From: Clostridia bacterium
Lineage (GTDB): Bacteria > Bacillota > Clostridia > Oscillospirales > Acutalibacteraceae
Assembly (NCBI GenBank): GCA_017403065.1
Contig: JAFQOT010000002.1
Location: 1 to 64,000 of the forward strand
Reading direction: 5' to 3'
Length of the DNA stretch: 64,000 nucleotides
Program-made: the position numbers and the translations under genes
Shown: positions 43,640 to 52,153 of the stretch, piece after piece
Position numbering within the stretch: the first letter of the stretch is position 1
How the letters are laid out: every line of letters begins with the position of its first letter
The notes under the pieces: generated by a model
Seen by the model: only the letters and a program-made list of their open reading frames with translations
Told to the model about the DNA's origin: nothing
Database searches by the model: none

Positions 43640-45197
43640 TAGCTTTAACCTCTTTTAAAAGACCGTTTTTAATTTTCTCTATTTTTTCAGTTTTAAAATT
43701 ATAGCTTGCCTTGTTTGAAATAAGTCTTGCACTTATAGGCACTATTGTTTCAAAAGGCTTTAGGTTGTTTTCAAGTAATGTTTTGCCTGTTTCAACAATA
43801 TCCACTATAACATCTGAAAGCTGTAAAATAGGTGCGATTTCTATTGAGCCGTTAAGATGGATTATATCAATATCCCTGCATTTGCCCGCGTAATATTTTC
43901 TTGCAATATTTGAAAATTTGGTAGCAACGCGTAATGTAGCAGAGGGGTCATCGCAAAAATCACTTTTTGCCGCAACTGCCATACGGCATTTACCTATATT
44001 TAAGTCCAAAAGCTCATAAACATCAGGCTCATATTCAAGCAAAATATCCTTGCCTGCAACGCCTATGTCAGCCGCTCCCCTTTCAACATAAATCGCTACG
44101 TCGGATGGCTTAACCCAGAAAAATCTTAAACCTAACTCCTCGTTTTCAAATATAAGCTTGCGGTTAGGCTCTTTAATAGACTCACAAGGATACCCCGCCT
44201 TTTCAAACATATCGTAAACCTTTTCACCAAGTCTACCCTTAGGCAAAGCTATATTTATATACTGCTTTTCCTCGTTGCTATCGGTTTTGCAAAGGGGTTG
44301 TTCAATAGCGTCAAGATATACCGCAAAGCCGATAGCGCCTGAGCTTCTTCCCATTTTTTGCATAAGCATATCATATCTGCCGCCTGAAAGCACCCGCGAT
44401 GTGATTCCCTTTATAAAGCCCTTAAATACAATAGAGCTGTAATAGCCTGTAGAGTTAACCAATGAAAAATCAACATTGATTTTATCACCGTATCCGATTT
44501 TCTTTACATAATCGCAAATAAATTTAAGCTCGCTAAAGGCTTTTTGGGATTTCGCGCCTGATAAAGCCGCCTCAACCGCTTCAAGCGCATTATCTATATC
44601 TTTAAAGCTTTTTACAAGGCAATTTAATGAAGCAAACTGGTTTTGGTTGCAAACAAGCTTTAATGCTCCTGCATTTTTCTGTGTCAAAGCCTCAATTACC
44701 AACGCTTTTTGACTTTCATCTATTCCACACTCAGAAATAAGGGCATCAACAAGCCCCATATGAGAAATGTCTAAAACATATTCCTCGCCTATAGTTTCAA
44801 GACTCTTAAGGGCAAGCATAACCACCTGACAAATATCATCATCACTAATATCGCCTATACATTCAAGACCTGTTTGCATTATTTCTTTATAGGAGTGTGA
44901 GCTTTGAGAAATACGGTAAACATTTTCGTTATAATAATATTTCTCGGTAGCCCCGCTTTGCTCTTTCGTGTTTTTAATAATAGAAAGGGTAACGTCAGGC
45001 TTTAGTGCCAATAATTTTCCGTTGGTATCATTAAAGGTAATAACCCCGTCCGACACGAGAAAATCTTTATTTTTAGAATATAAATCATATTCCTCAAATT
45101 TGCTCATTTTAAAAAGTCGGTAATTATATTTTTTATAAAGACTGCGAAGCGCAAATACTGCCTTTTCTTCGCTTTTTAAAATACTCTCGTCAAACAT
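43632..45197 (-). CDS. hisZG: HisZ-HisG fusion: ATP phosphoribosyltransferase with its regulatory subunit
   Basis: First and feedback-controlled step of histidine synthesis (ATP + PRPP). Residues 1-300 are a HisZ domain, a class II HisRS-like fold with LKPDVTLSI, YYYNENVYRIS, QTGLECIGD and a degenerate motif 3 (VLSGGRYDMLMQKMGRSSGAIGFAV). After a short link, residues 312-521 are a short-form HisG: INIALPKGRLGEKVYDMFEKAGY, DVAIYVERGAADIGVAGKD, and the PRPP loop LSDVIVDIVETGKTLLENNL. In most bacteria with short HisG these are two genes forming a hetero-octamer; here one reading frame joins them. No frameshift is needed. It begins one base after the yerC stop. Confidence 0.93.
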   Translation of the reverse strand: MFDESILKSEEKAVFALRSLYKKYNYRLFKMSKFEEYDLYSKNKDFLVSDGVITFNDTNGKLLALKPDVTLSIIKNTKEQSGATEKYYYNENVYRISQSSHSYKEIMQTGLECIGDISDDDICQVVMLALKSLETIGEEYVLDISHMGLVDALISECGIDESQKALVIEALTQKNAGALKLVCNQNQFASLNCLVKSFKDIDNALEAVEAALSGAKSQKAFSELKFICDYVKKIGYGDKINVDFSLVNSTGYYSSIVFKGFIKGITSRVLSGGRYDMLMQKMGRSSGAIGFAVYLDAIEQPLCKTDSNEEKQYINIALPKGRLGEKVYDMFEKAGYPCESIKEPNRKLIFENEELGLRFFWVKPSDVAIYVERGAADIGVAGKDILLEYEPDVYELLDLNIGKCRMAVAAKSDFCDDPSATLRVATKFSNIARKYYAGKCRDIDIIHLNGSIEIAPILQLSDVIVDIVETGKTLLENNLKPFETIVPISARLISNKASYNFKTEKIEKIKNGLLKEVKAND

Positions 45198-45488
45198 TTA
45201 ATTTTCTCCTTTAAGCCTGTCAATAGCCGTCTTATATCCGCCGTTACCATAGTTTAAACACTTGCTCACACGGCAAATTGTAGCTGTGCTTGCGCCTGTG
45301 CTTTTGTTAATATCTATATAGCTTTTTCCTTGCTCAAGCTGATTTGCAACCTCAAATCGCTGAGCAATAGCCTCGATTTCCTGAATGGTACAAATATCGT
45401 CAAAAAAATCTGCGCATTCTTCAATAGTTTTTAAGCTTAAAACCGCTTTATAAAAATTATTTGCATCTTTTATTTCAAATTTAGGCAT
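45198..45488 (-). CDS. yerC: TrpR-like YerC/YecD family regulator
   Basis: A 96-residue DNA-binding protein of the TrpR/YerC superfamily. The helix-turn-helix is EIEAIAQRFEVANQLEQGKSYIDINKSTGASTATICRVSKCLNYG. The ATG at 45488 is preferred to a TTG two codons earlier because AGGAG lies eight bases upstream. As first gene of the his operon, with a palindrome across its promoter, it probably represses the operon in response to histidine or a related signal; that is inference. Confidence 0.9.
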   Translation of the reverse strand: MPKFEIKDANNFYKAVLSLKTIEECADFFDDICTIQEIEAIAQRFEVANQLEQGKSYIDINKSTGASTATICRVSKCLNYGNGGYKTAIDRLKGEN

Positions 45489-45506
45489 AAACAATACTCC
45501 TGTTCC

Positions 45507-45542
45507 TTAGTACTTTGCTATTCTACCACATTAGCGTACTAA
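45507..45542. promoter_or_regulatory. Inverted-repeat operator over the his promoter
   Basis: TTAGTAC (45507-45513) and GTACTAA (45536-45542) are perfect 7-bp inverted arms 22 bases apart. They bracket the -10 box and end against the -35 box. The GTAC element recalls TrpR half-sites, and the first gene encodes a TrpR-family protein. Confidence 0.65.
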
Positions 45543-45548
45543 AGTCAA
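45520..45548 (-). promoter_or_regulatory. Promoter of the histidine operon
   Basis: Minus strand TTGACT (45548-45543), 17 bases, TAGAAT (45525-45520). Confidence 0.8.
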
Positions 45549-45606
45549 CCGTTTTTTTGTAATATATTAAAAAATTTATTCCGCCGTATACACAGCGGAA
45601 TAAAAG

Positions 45607-46530
45607 TTATTTTTTCGCTTTAAAAAGCTTTGAAAACCACCCAAATGTCAATGGCCAGATACACCCCGCAAACAAAACCAAAATAAAGTATCTTATACTA
45701 TCCTTAATATACCATTCGCCGAATATACAGGATAGTACGGGCTTCATACCCTCTTTTATTATGATAACGGGTATAATACCTATTACAAATTTTAAAATTT
45801 GACCCACAACCGAAGCCTTGGTTTCAAAATCGTTGAATTTTTCGTTAAATTCATAGGCTATAAAAACACCAACTGTGCATCCTAACAGTTTATAAGCATT
45901 TTTTATTCCGCTTTTAAGATTATTTATATCAATATCCTTTGGAAAATCGTAAAAGCTTACAAAAATAAGAAAAATAACAGATAATAAAACCATCGAGCTA
46001 AAGGTTATACGTATAGCCCTTTTACTTTCAAACTGCTTATAAAAAACAGGATAAATTCCAAAAATCAAAATAAGGGCTATTAAGACGGATACTAAAACAT
46101 CCATTGGCGTATGAACACCTAAATACATACGGGAAAAAGGCACCAACACACAAAGCGCTATGCAAATTATTCTGAAAGGTAAATTTTTATTCCATCGTGC
46201 TAATGCGCCCCATACTCCCACCGAGGACTGTGTATGTCCGCTTGGAAAGGAATATCCCGTAGCCTGATTTCTGGCAGCTTCCACAATAGTAAAATTGCTG
46301 TCCTTAATCCAAGGACGAGGTATCCTGAACCAAAGCTTTAAAAACTGATTGAAAATTGTACCGACAAAGCCTACAGTTAAAAGGTAATACCCCTCTTTCT
46401 TATTAACACACCAAAAGACAAAAAGACCTAAAATTATAAAAAAAGTTTCCTCGCCTAAATGTGTGATCAAAGAAAAAACTCCATCTAAAAAAGGGGTCCT
46501 TAAATTTTCAAGAAAATATAAAAATTCCAT
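45607..46530 (-). CDS. PAP2-family membrane phosphatase
   Basis: Integral membrane lipid phosphatase-like protein, 307 aa. The three PAP2 motifs are visible: KLWFRIPRPWIK, YSFPSGHTQSS and SRMYLGVHTPMDVLVS, the latter with the catalytic His. About eight hydrophobic helices; the C-terminal 100 residues are additional membrane segments beyond the core. Possibly an undecaprenyl- or phosphatidyl-phosphatase. Start at 46530 because GGAGG lies six bases beyond it; the upstream ATG at 46548 falls before that ribosome site. Confidence 0.87.
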   Translation of the reverse strand: MEFLYFLENLRTPFLDGVFSLITHLGEETFFIILGLFVFWCVNKKEGYYLLTVGFVGTIFNQFLKLWFRIPRPWIKDSNFTIVEAARNQATGYSFPSGHTQSSVGVWGALARWNKNLPFRIICIALCVLVPFSRMYLGVHTPMDVLVSVLIALILIFGIYPVFYKQFESKRAIRITFSSMVLLSVIFLIFVSFYDFPKDIDINNLKSGIKNAYKLLGCTVGVFIAYEFNEKFNDFETKASVVGQILKFVIGIIPVIIIKEGMKPVLSCIFGEWYIKDSIRYFILVLFAGCIWPLTFGWFSKLFKAKK

Positions 46531-46552
46531 AACCCGCCTCCAAAACATATAT

Positions 46553-46581
46553 ATAATACCACTGCATAAAGGTTAATTCAA
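46553..46581 (-). promoter_or_regulatory. Promoter of the PAP2 gene
   Basis: Minus strand TTGAAT (46581-46576), 17 bases, TATTAT (46558-46553). Confidence 0.75.
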
Positions 46582-46606
46582 CAATAAAAATGTAAAATAA
46601 AAACAT

Positions 46607-46635
46607 TTTACTATGTGGGGGAATTGTGTTATAAT
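46607..46635 (+). promoter_or_regulatory. Promoter-like pair at the head of array D
   Basis: TTTACT (46607-46612), 17 bases, TATAAT (46630-46635). A second TATAAT at 46754-46759 sits before an almost identical hairpin, but there the TTTACT is only six bases away, as if the copy had lost the middle of its promoter. Confidence 0.55.
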
Positions 46636-46790
46636 ACGCACATGACCTTTCTATCGAAAGGTCCAAAGCTATCGCTTTGCGCACACATCGTGTGCTGTGC
46701 TTCTTCACGGCTTCGTAAAAATGTCCTTGCGAGCAAACATTTTTACTTCATGGTATAATACTTCCATGACCTTTCTATCGAAAGGTCAAA
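46630..46790 (+). repeat. Hairpin array D upstream of pepD, ends duplicated
   Basis: Short hairpins in series: GACCTTTC-TATC-GAAAGGTC, CAAAGC-TATC-GCTTTG, GCACAC-ATC-GTGTGC, a TTCTTCACGGCTTCG segment, and AAAATGT...ACATTTT. TATAATACNNNCATGACC and the first hairpin recur identically 124 bases later. Loops are mostly TATC/ATC. The linkers differ from those of elements A-C. The remaining bases to pepD (46791-46856) are AT-rich with no other feature. Confidence 0.75.
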
Positions 46791-46867
46791 AGCTATATAT
46801 TATATATAAAAAATCAAAGCTATTTAAATACTTAAATCATATTTTTAATTTCATTCAGGAGGAAAAT

Positions 46868-48307
46868 ATGTCTACGCTTGAAAGCCTAAAGCCAAAAAAT
46901 GTTTTTAAATATTTTGAAGAAATTTCTGCAATACCCAGAGGTTCAGGAAATATGAACCTTATTTCTAATTATTGCGAAAGCTTTGCTAAAGCCAACAATT
47001 TAGAACACGTACGTGACACCGCGAATAATGTTATTATCTACAAACCCGCTTCCAAAGACTGTAAAAACAAAGAGCCGATTATTCTGCAAGGTCATCTTGA
47101 TATGGTGTGCCAAAAGAACGACGGCTGTGATATTGATTTTTCAAAGGATGGAATAAAACTTTTAGTAAAGGGCGATTTTATTACAGCAAAGGGTACAACC
47201 TTAGGTGCCGATAACGGAATTGCCGTTGCTATGATTTTAGCAATTCTTGCCGACAAGGAAATTTCACATCCCCCTATTGAAGCTGTATTTACTACCGACG
47301 AGGAAATCGGTATGATAGGCGCAGGAAAATTAGATATGAAGCTTTTATCGTCCAAAAGAATGATAAATTTAGATTCAGAGGAAGACGATGTTATGACTGT
47401 TTCCTGTGCGGGAGGCAGTGATTTCAGGGTGAGCTTTGATATAGATAAAAAATCTGTTCAAGGCAAACGTATTTCAGTAATTCTTAAGGGTCTGCAAGGG
47501 GGTCATTCGGGGGTAGAAATAAACAAAGGCAGAGTAAACGCCAATATCTTAGCAGGCAGATTTTTAAACTATATGAAAAATAATACCTGCTTTGACATTA
47601 TTTCTGTTAACGGCGGCGACAAAGCAAATGCTATTCCAAATAAATGCGTTATGGATATTTCCACTTCACAAGTCGATAATTTTGTAAATAAAGCCACCTA
47701 TTATTTAAACCTTATAAAAAATGAAATATATGCCCGAGAAGAAAATTTTTCTTTTGATATCAAGGTTTATGAGCAAGGTGAATACAAGGTACTTACCCAA
47801 AATTTAAGGGATACTATTATTTACACCCTTTTAACAACACCCAACGGCGTTATGGATATGAGCGCTGAAATAGAGGGCTTGGTTGAAACCTCCCTTAATT
47901 TAGGAATTTTAGAAACACAAGAAGAAAAAATTATAATACACTATGCCTTAAGAAGCAACAAGCAGACCGCTCTTGATTTTTTAGAGGATAAATTAAAGGG
48001 CTTTTTCGCTGCGATGCCCTGTAATACAGAAGTATTCGGCCACTATCCCCCTTGGGAATTCAAGCCCGATTCAAAGCTTCAAGAATTATACAAGCAGCTT
48101 TATTTAGAGCATTACGGCTTTCCTGTAAAAGCCGAGGCTATCCACGCAGGTCTTGAATGCAGCGTTTTTGCATCATCAATCAAAGGAATAGACTGTATTG
48201 CAATAGGCCCTTCTATGTGGAATGTGCATACCACCCTTGAAAAATTAAGTATATCTTCAACCGAAAAGCTGTTCGGACTTATTTTAAAGCTTTTGAAAAA
48301 TTTATAA
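46868..48307 (+). CDS. pepD: Aminoacyl-histidine dipeptidase (PepD, M20 family)
   Basis: Cytosolic zinc dipeptidase, 479 aa. Metal motifs of M20 enzymes: ILQGHLDMVCQK, TTLGADNGIAVA, TTDEEIGMIGAGKLD with the catalytic Glu, and C-terminal HAGLECSVFAS. The lid domain is at about 190-370 (GLQGGHSGVEINKGRVNA). AGGAGG at 46857-46862 sets the ATG at 46868; the longer frame would run through the hairpin array. It likely degrades dipeptides brought in by the OPT transporter encoded next. Confidence 0.93.
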   Translation: MSTLESLKPKNVFKYFEEISAIPRGSGNMNLISNYCESFAKANNLEHVRDTANNVIIYKPASKDCKNKEPIILQGHLDMVCQKNDGCDIDFSKDGIKLLVKGDFITAKGTTLGADNGIAVAMILAILADKEISHPPIEAVFTTDEEIGMIGAGKLDMKLLSSKRMINLDSEEDDVMTVSCAGGSDFRVSFDIDKKSVQGKRISVILKGLQGGHSGVEINKGRVNANILAGRFLNYMKNNTCFDIISVNGGDKANAIPNKCVMDISTSQVDNFVNKATYYLNLIKNEIYAREENFSFDIKVYEQGEYKVLTQNLRDTIIYTLLTTPNGVMDMSAEIEGLVETSLNLGILETQEEKIIIHYALRSNKQTALDFLEDKLKGFFAAMPCNTEVFGHYPPWEFKPDSKLQELYKQLYLEHYGFPVKAEAIHAGLECSVFASSIKGIDCIAIGPSMWNVHTTLEKLSISSTEKLFGLILKLLKNL

Positions 48308-48380
48308 CAAGGTATTATAATTTGAATTTATTACTGTTTTGTGATATAATTTTCAAATAATCATTAAAAAAGGAGTAGTT

Positions 48381-50273
48381 ATGGAAAACAAAAACGATTT
48401 TAAACCGTATATTCCCGCTGACAAAATAACCCCAGAGCTTACCTTTACATCTGTTTTTGTAGGTATGATTTTAGCTGTGGTTTTCGGCGCAGCAAATGCA
48501 TATTTAGGACTTAAGGTAGGTATGACCGTATCTGCATCTATACCCTCAGCCGTTATTGCTATGGGTGTTATACGTATGATTTTGCGTAAAAACTCTGTTC
48601 TTGAAACCAATATGGTGCAAACCATCGGTTCTTCGGGAGAATCCTTGGCGGCGGGCGCTATTTTTACTCTGCCCGCATTGTTTATATGGGCTTCAGAGGG
48701 TGTCTTAGAAAAACCCAGTCTTATTGAAATTACCCTTATTGCACTGATAGGCGGACTTTTAGGAATTTTCTTTATGGTGCCTTTAAGAAATGCCCTTATT
48801 GTTAAAGAACACGGCATTTTACCCTATCCTGAGGGAACAGCCTGCGCTGAAGTTATCTTAGCTGGTGAAAAGGGTGGCTCAAGCGCCTCTACCGTTTTTG
48901 CAGGTATGGGCTTTGCCGCCTTATTCAAATTTATAGTTGACGGACTAAAGGCAGTTGCAGGTGAGATTTCAGTAAGTGTTAAAGGTTTTGCAGGCGCAAT
49001 AGGCACACAAATTTACCCCGCTGTAATGAGCGTAGGCTATATTTGCGGACCTAAAATCGCCTCTGTTATGTTTGCAGGCGGTTGCTTAAGCTGGTTAGTA
49101 CTTATACCGCTTATAGTTTTCTTTGGTGACGCCCAGATAGGTGAAATGTACGCCGCGTCAGGAGCTTCTGCTATATGGAGCAACTATATAAAATATATTG
49201 GCGCAGGCGCTTTGGTTGCAGGCGGATTTATAAGCCTTATTAAATCTATGCCGCTTATTATCAAAACCTTTGCCGATGCTATAAAAGGACTGGGCGGTGC
49301 CTCCCCAGTATCTGATAAGCGCACTCAAAAGGATATGAACTTTCTTATTGTTATTGTATCGGTTATACTCTTAACTCTTTTAATCTGGGTTATTGATGTA
49401 ATTCCCGTTAATTTTATCGGCGCTATTATAATAGTAGTTTTCGGATTTTTCTTTGCCACCGTATCCTCAAGAATGGTAGGCTTAGTAGGAAGCAGTAACA
49501 ACCCTGTTTCAGGTATGACTATTGCTACAGTTTTAGTAGCAACCGTTATTTTAAAAGCAACAGGACTTGTGGGCGCAAGGGGTATGGGCAGTGCTATCGC
49601 AATAGCCTCTATTGTATGTATTGTAACAGCTATTGCAGGCGACACCTCCCAAGACCTTAAAACAGGATTTTTATTGGGCGCCACCCCTGTAAAACAGCAA
49701 ATAGGCGAAATTTTCGGTGTTATTGCATCAGGTCTTGCTATCGGAGGGACACTCTATCTTCTTGACAGCGCATGGGGCTTCGGCGCTAACGGACTTGACG
49801 CTCCTCAGGCTACTATGATGAAGCTTATTATCGAAGGTGTTATGGACGGAAATCTGCCTTGGGTACTTATTATTGCAGGCGCGTTTATTGCGATTGTTGC
49901 CGAAATTTTAAAAATTCCTGTACTTCCCTTTGCTATAGGTCTTTATCTTCCTGTTCAGCTCAATGCCTGCATTATGGTGGGCGGTATTATTCGTTTTGCC
50001 TTTGAAAAAATCAAAATGTCAGATGAAAAAAGAGAAAAAGTTGTTAACAAGGGTATTCTCTTTAGCTCAGGTATGATTGCAGGCGAAGGACTTATGGGTA
50101 TTTTACTTGCTTTGTTTGCTATATTCGGAATAGACAAAGCTATCGATTTATCACAAAAATTAGGTATTTCAAATACCGTTTTAAATATAGGCGGTATTGC
50201 TTTATTCGGTGTCATTATACTTGTATTCTTGAAATACTCTTTATGGTCAAAAAGTAAAAAAGCCGATGAGTAA
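48381..50273 (+). CDS. OPT-family oligopeptide transporter
   Basis: A 630-residue permease with about 14-16 hydrophobic segments. LTFTSVFVGMILAVVFGAANAYLGLKVGMTVSASIPSAV near the start and GSSGESLAAGAIFTLPAL are typical of bacterial OPT proteins. Substrates are presumed small peptides or metal-chelate compounds. A pepD peptidase gene lies upstream on the same strand, and a PqqD-like gene overlaps the 3' end by eight bases. Confidence 0.93.
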   Translation: MENKNDFKPYIPADKITPELTFTSVFVGMILAVVFGAANAYLGLKVGMTVSASIPSAVIAMGVIRMILRKNSVLETNMVQTIGSSGESLAAGAIFTLPALFIWASEGVLEKPSLIEITLIALIGGLLGIFFMVPLRNALIVKEHGILPYPEGTACAEVILAGEKGGSSASTVFAGMGFAALFKFIVDGLKAVAGEISVSVKGFAGAIGTQIYPAVMSVGYICGPKIASVMFAGGCLSWLVLIPLIVFFGDAQIGEMYAASGASAIWSNYIKYIGAGALVAGGFISLIKSMPLIIKTFADAIKGLGGASPVSDKRTQKDMNFLIVIVSVILLTLLIWVIDVIPVNFIGAIIIVVFGFFFATVSSRMVGLVGSSNNPVSGMTIATVLVATVILKATGLVGARGMGSAIAIASIVCIVTAIAGDTSQDLKTGFLLGATPVKQQIGEIFGVIASGLAIGGTLYLLDSAWGFGANGLDAPQATMMKLIIEGVMDGNLPWVLIIAGAFIAIVAEILKIPVLPFAIGLYLPVQLNACIMVGGIIRFAFEKIKMSDEKREKVVNKGILFSSGMIAGEGLMGILLALFAIFGIDKAIDLSQKLGISNTVLNIGGIALFGVIILVFLKYSLWSKSKKADE

Positions 50274-50625
50274 AAAAATCAGTAAAAATAAAAATTTTCT
50301 TGAGCTTATACCAATACCCAAAGCTGAAATAAATTGGCAAAAGGATAAAGAGGGTATGGTAACTCTTGAAATAGAAAATAAAGGCTTCTTTAATTTTTTA
50401 GCTCAAAAGCTTTTTAAAAAGCCAAAAATCAGCTTTGTTCATTTAGATGAAACAGGTAGCTTTATATGGCCTTTGTTAGACGGTAAATCTGATGTGGAGC
50501 AAATCGCCCAGAGGGTAAAAGAGCATTTTGGTCAAAAAGCCGACCCTCTATACGAAAGACTTTGCAAATATATAAAGATTTTAGAAAGCTATGGCTTTAT
50601 ACAGCTTTCAGATAGCAAGCTTTAA
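50266..50625 (+). CDS. PqqD-family protein coupled to the OPT transporter
   Basis: A 119-residue protein. Residues about 60-119 show the PqqD/RRE-like pattern: VHLDETGSFIWPLLDGKSDVEQIAQRVKEHFG, then ERLCKYIKILESYGFI. PqqD domains bind precursor peptides for radical-SAM modification, but no modification enzyme or precursor is nearby. It overlaps the OPT gene by eight bases, so the two are translated together and perhaps act together; function unknown. The terminator at 50662 follows. Confidence 0.75.
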   Translation: MSKKISKNKNFLELIPIPKAEINWQKDKEGMVTLEIENKGFFNFLAQKLFKKPKISFVHLDETGSFIWPLLDGKSDVEQIAQRVKEHFGQKADPLYERLCKYIKILESYGFIQLSDSKL

Positions 50626-50661
50626 ATTTAAAACTCAACATTATTTGCTTATAAAATTTCT

Positions 50662-50693
50662 AATCCCACCTCAAAATTTGAGGTGGGATTTTT
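50662..50693 (+). terminator. Terminator of the OPT-PqqD unit
   Basis: AATCCCACCTCAAA pairs with TTTGAGGTGGGATT, followed by TTT. Confidence 0.88.
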
Positions 50694-50698
50694 ATTCC

Positions 50699-51922
50699 TT
50701 AAATTTTAATTATTTTCTCTCTGAATTGTCTGGGAGTTATACTCTCGTACTTTTTGAATATTTTAGAAAAATACTGAACATCTAACACTCCGCAATGCTG
50801 AGCTATGGTCTGAATTTGCAAATTTGTGGTTTTTAAAAGCTTTTTTGCATATTTAATTCGTCTTAAGTTAACAAAATCTGTAACAGTAGCCCCCGTTTCC
50901 CTTTTAAAGCTTGCAGATAAATATCCCGCGCTTACGTTACATTTTTTAGCAAGATTACTAAGGGTTAAATCGGCTGTTAAATCAGAATCTATAATAACAA
51001 TAGCCTTTTGAATTACAGGTGAAAACTTTTTAATGGAATGGTTACGCACCAGTCTGCAATATCCCTTAAAAATCTCAAACATAAATTTAGTTGCCTCTTG
51101 GGTAGATACAAGCTGTTCGATTTTTTTGGCATATTCTGAAGAAAGCCTGTCTATATAAAGAGGGTGTACCCCTCCGTTTTCTGCCGACTTTCTTAAAAGC
51201 GTATTTGTTATTATGCAATAATTTTTGATATTTCTAAGAGGGTCCTGTACCCTTTTTTCCAAAATAAGCTGAGAAAAAGAATTATAAAACATCTCTACCT
51301 TGGATAAATCTCCCTTAGCAACCGCCTCCATAAGCTCATTTTCATACATATAACGCTCTTCCATTATTTTCATATTCAGCTCTGCTTTATCCTGACTGTC
51401 CCCCATTGCAGTTAATACAGGCTCGAATACACCCGAAAAGTCGCTGTCTATGTCCCTTAGTGTGAATTTATTACTTCCCCATATACGCTCAGCTAATGCA
51501 TTCAATATTACATATATATTAGCTTCATCCTTAATAATAGGTATGGTTGTATAACAATATTCCAGTTCCTTAGTTTGTTCCTTGTTAAAACCTAAAGCCT
51601 CCGACTTTTCAAGTATCTGATTCCCAGGCACATCCTTTAAAAGATAAGGCCCTATAAAGAAAATTATATCCTTTTCATCGGGAAGTAAAAAGAAAATATA
51701 TGAAAAATCAAATGTATCAGAAAACTTATATATTGTATTTTTCTTTATGTTAGGAAACATATCTGCAAAAGTTTTTTCATCATTCATAATATCAGTTAAA
51801 AATTTGCCGATACTATCTACATAATTTAATTTTATAGGAGAATTTATATTGATAATACGATTTTGTATACGGTTCTTTTTAAAAATCTCCCCAACAAAAC
51901 GCAATTCGTTATTATAAAACAT
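50699..51922 (-). CDS. AraC-family regulator, divergent from the sugar genes
   Basis: A 407-residue regulator. The C-terminal 100 residues are an AraC DNA-binding domain with two helix-turn-helices (LSNLAKKCNVSAGYLSASFKRETGATVTDFV and IQTIAQHCGVLDVQYFSKIFKKYESITPRQFR). The N-terminal 300 residues are a sensor-like region without a family I recognise. The ATG at 51922 is used because the longer frame starts inside the -10 box (51974-51979). It probably controls the GPH transporter and GH2 genes on the other side of the shared promoter region. Confidence 0.87.
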   Translation of the reverse strand: MFYNNELRFVGEIFKKNRIQNRIININSPIKLNYVDSIGKFLTDIMNDEKTFADMFPNIKKNTIYKFSDTFDFSYIFFLLPDEKDIIFFIGPYLLKDVPGNQILEKSEALGFNKEQTKELEYCYTTIPIIKDEANIYVILNALAERIWGSNKFTLRDIDSDFSGVFEPVLTAMGDSQDKAELNMKIMEERYMYENELMEAVAKGDLSKVEMFYNSFSQLILEKRVQDPLRNIKNYCIITNTLLRKSAENGGVHPLYIDRLSSEYAKKIEQLVSTQEATKFMFEIFKGYCRLVRNHSIKKFSPVIQKAIVIIDSDLTADLTLSNLAKKCNVSAGYLSASFKRETGATVTDFVNLRRIKYAKKLLKTTNLQIQTIAQHCGVLDVQYFSKIFKKYESITPRQFREKIIKI

Positions 51923-51973
51923 AGCTTCACCGCTTTTAGTAAAAAATAATAAATTTAATAAACTTTGTTTATT

Positions 51974-52002
51974 ATTATAGTACAAAATTTAAATTGTTTC
52001 AA
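51974..52002 (-). promoter_or_regulatory. Promoter of the AraC regulator
   Basis: Minus strand TTGAAA (52002-51997), 17 bases, TATAAT (51979-51974). Confidence 0.8.
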
Positions 52003-52021
52003 CTGTTTTGCGAACTTTAAT

Positions 52022-52053
52022 ATTAAAATTTTGCAAAAATAGATTAAAATTTT
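52022..52053 (+). promoter_or_regulatory. Paired direct repeats, candidate AraC-type operator
   Basis: ATTAAAATTTT occurs at 52022-52032 and 52043-52053. Centres are 21 bases apart, two helical turns, and the second copy overlaps the -35 box of the transporter promoter. This is the layout of AraC-family activator sites. Confidence 0.6.
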
Positions 52054-52079
52054 ACTCACTGTTAGTTATTCTTTATATT
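52051..52079 (+). promoter_or_regulatory. Promoter of the GPH transporter
   Basis: TTTACT (52051-52056), 17 bases, TATATT (52074-52079). The leader contains two small hairpins, GTTCC-GCGT-GGAAC (52096-52109) and GTGTCC-TTTA-GGGCAC (52119-52134), of unknown role. Confidence 0.6.
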
Positions 52080-52153
52080 ATAATATTTATATGTAGTTCC
52101 GCGTGGAACGAGATTAAAGTGTCCTTTAGGGCACGGGAAGAAAGGAAATCAAT

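Noticed and set aside
46697..46867. N-terminal 57-residue extension of pepD
   Set aside because: It would translate the hairpin array; the AGGAGG and ATG at 46868 match the normal family start.
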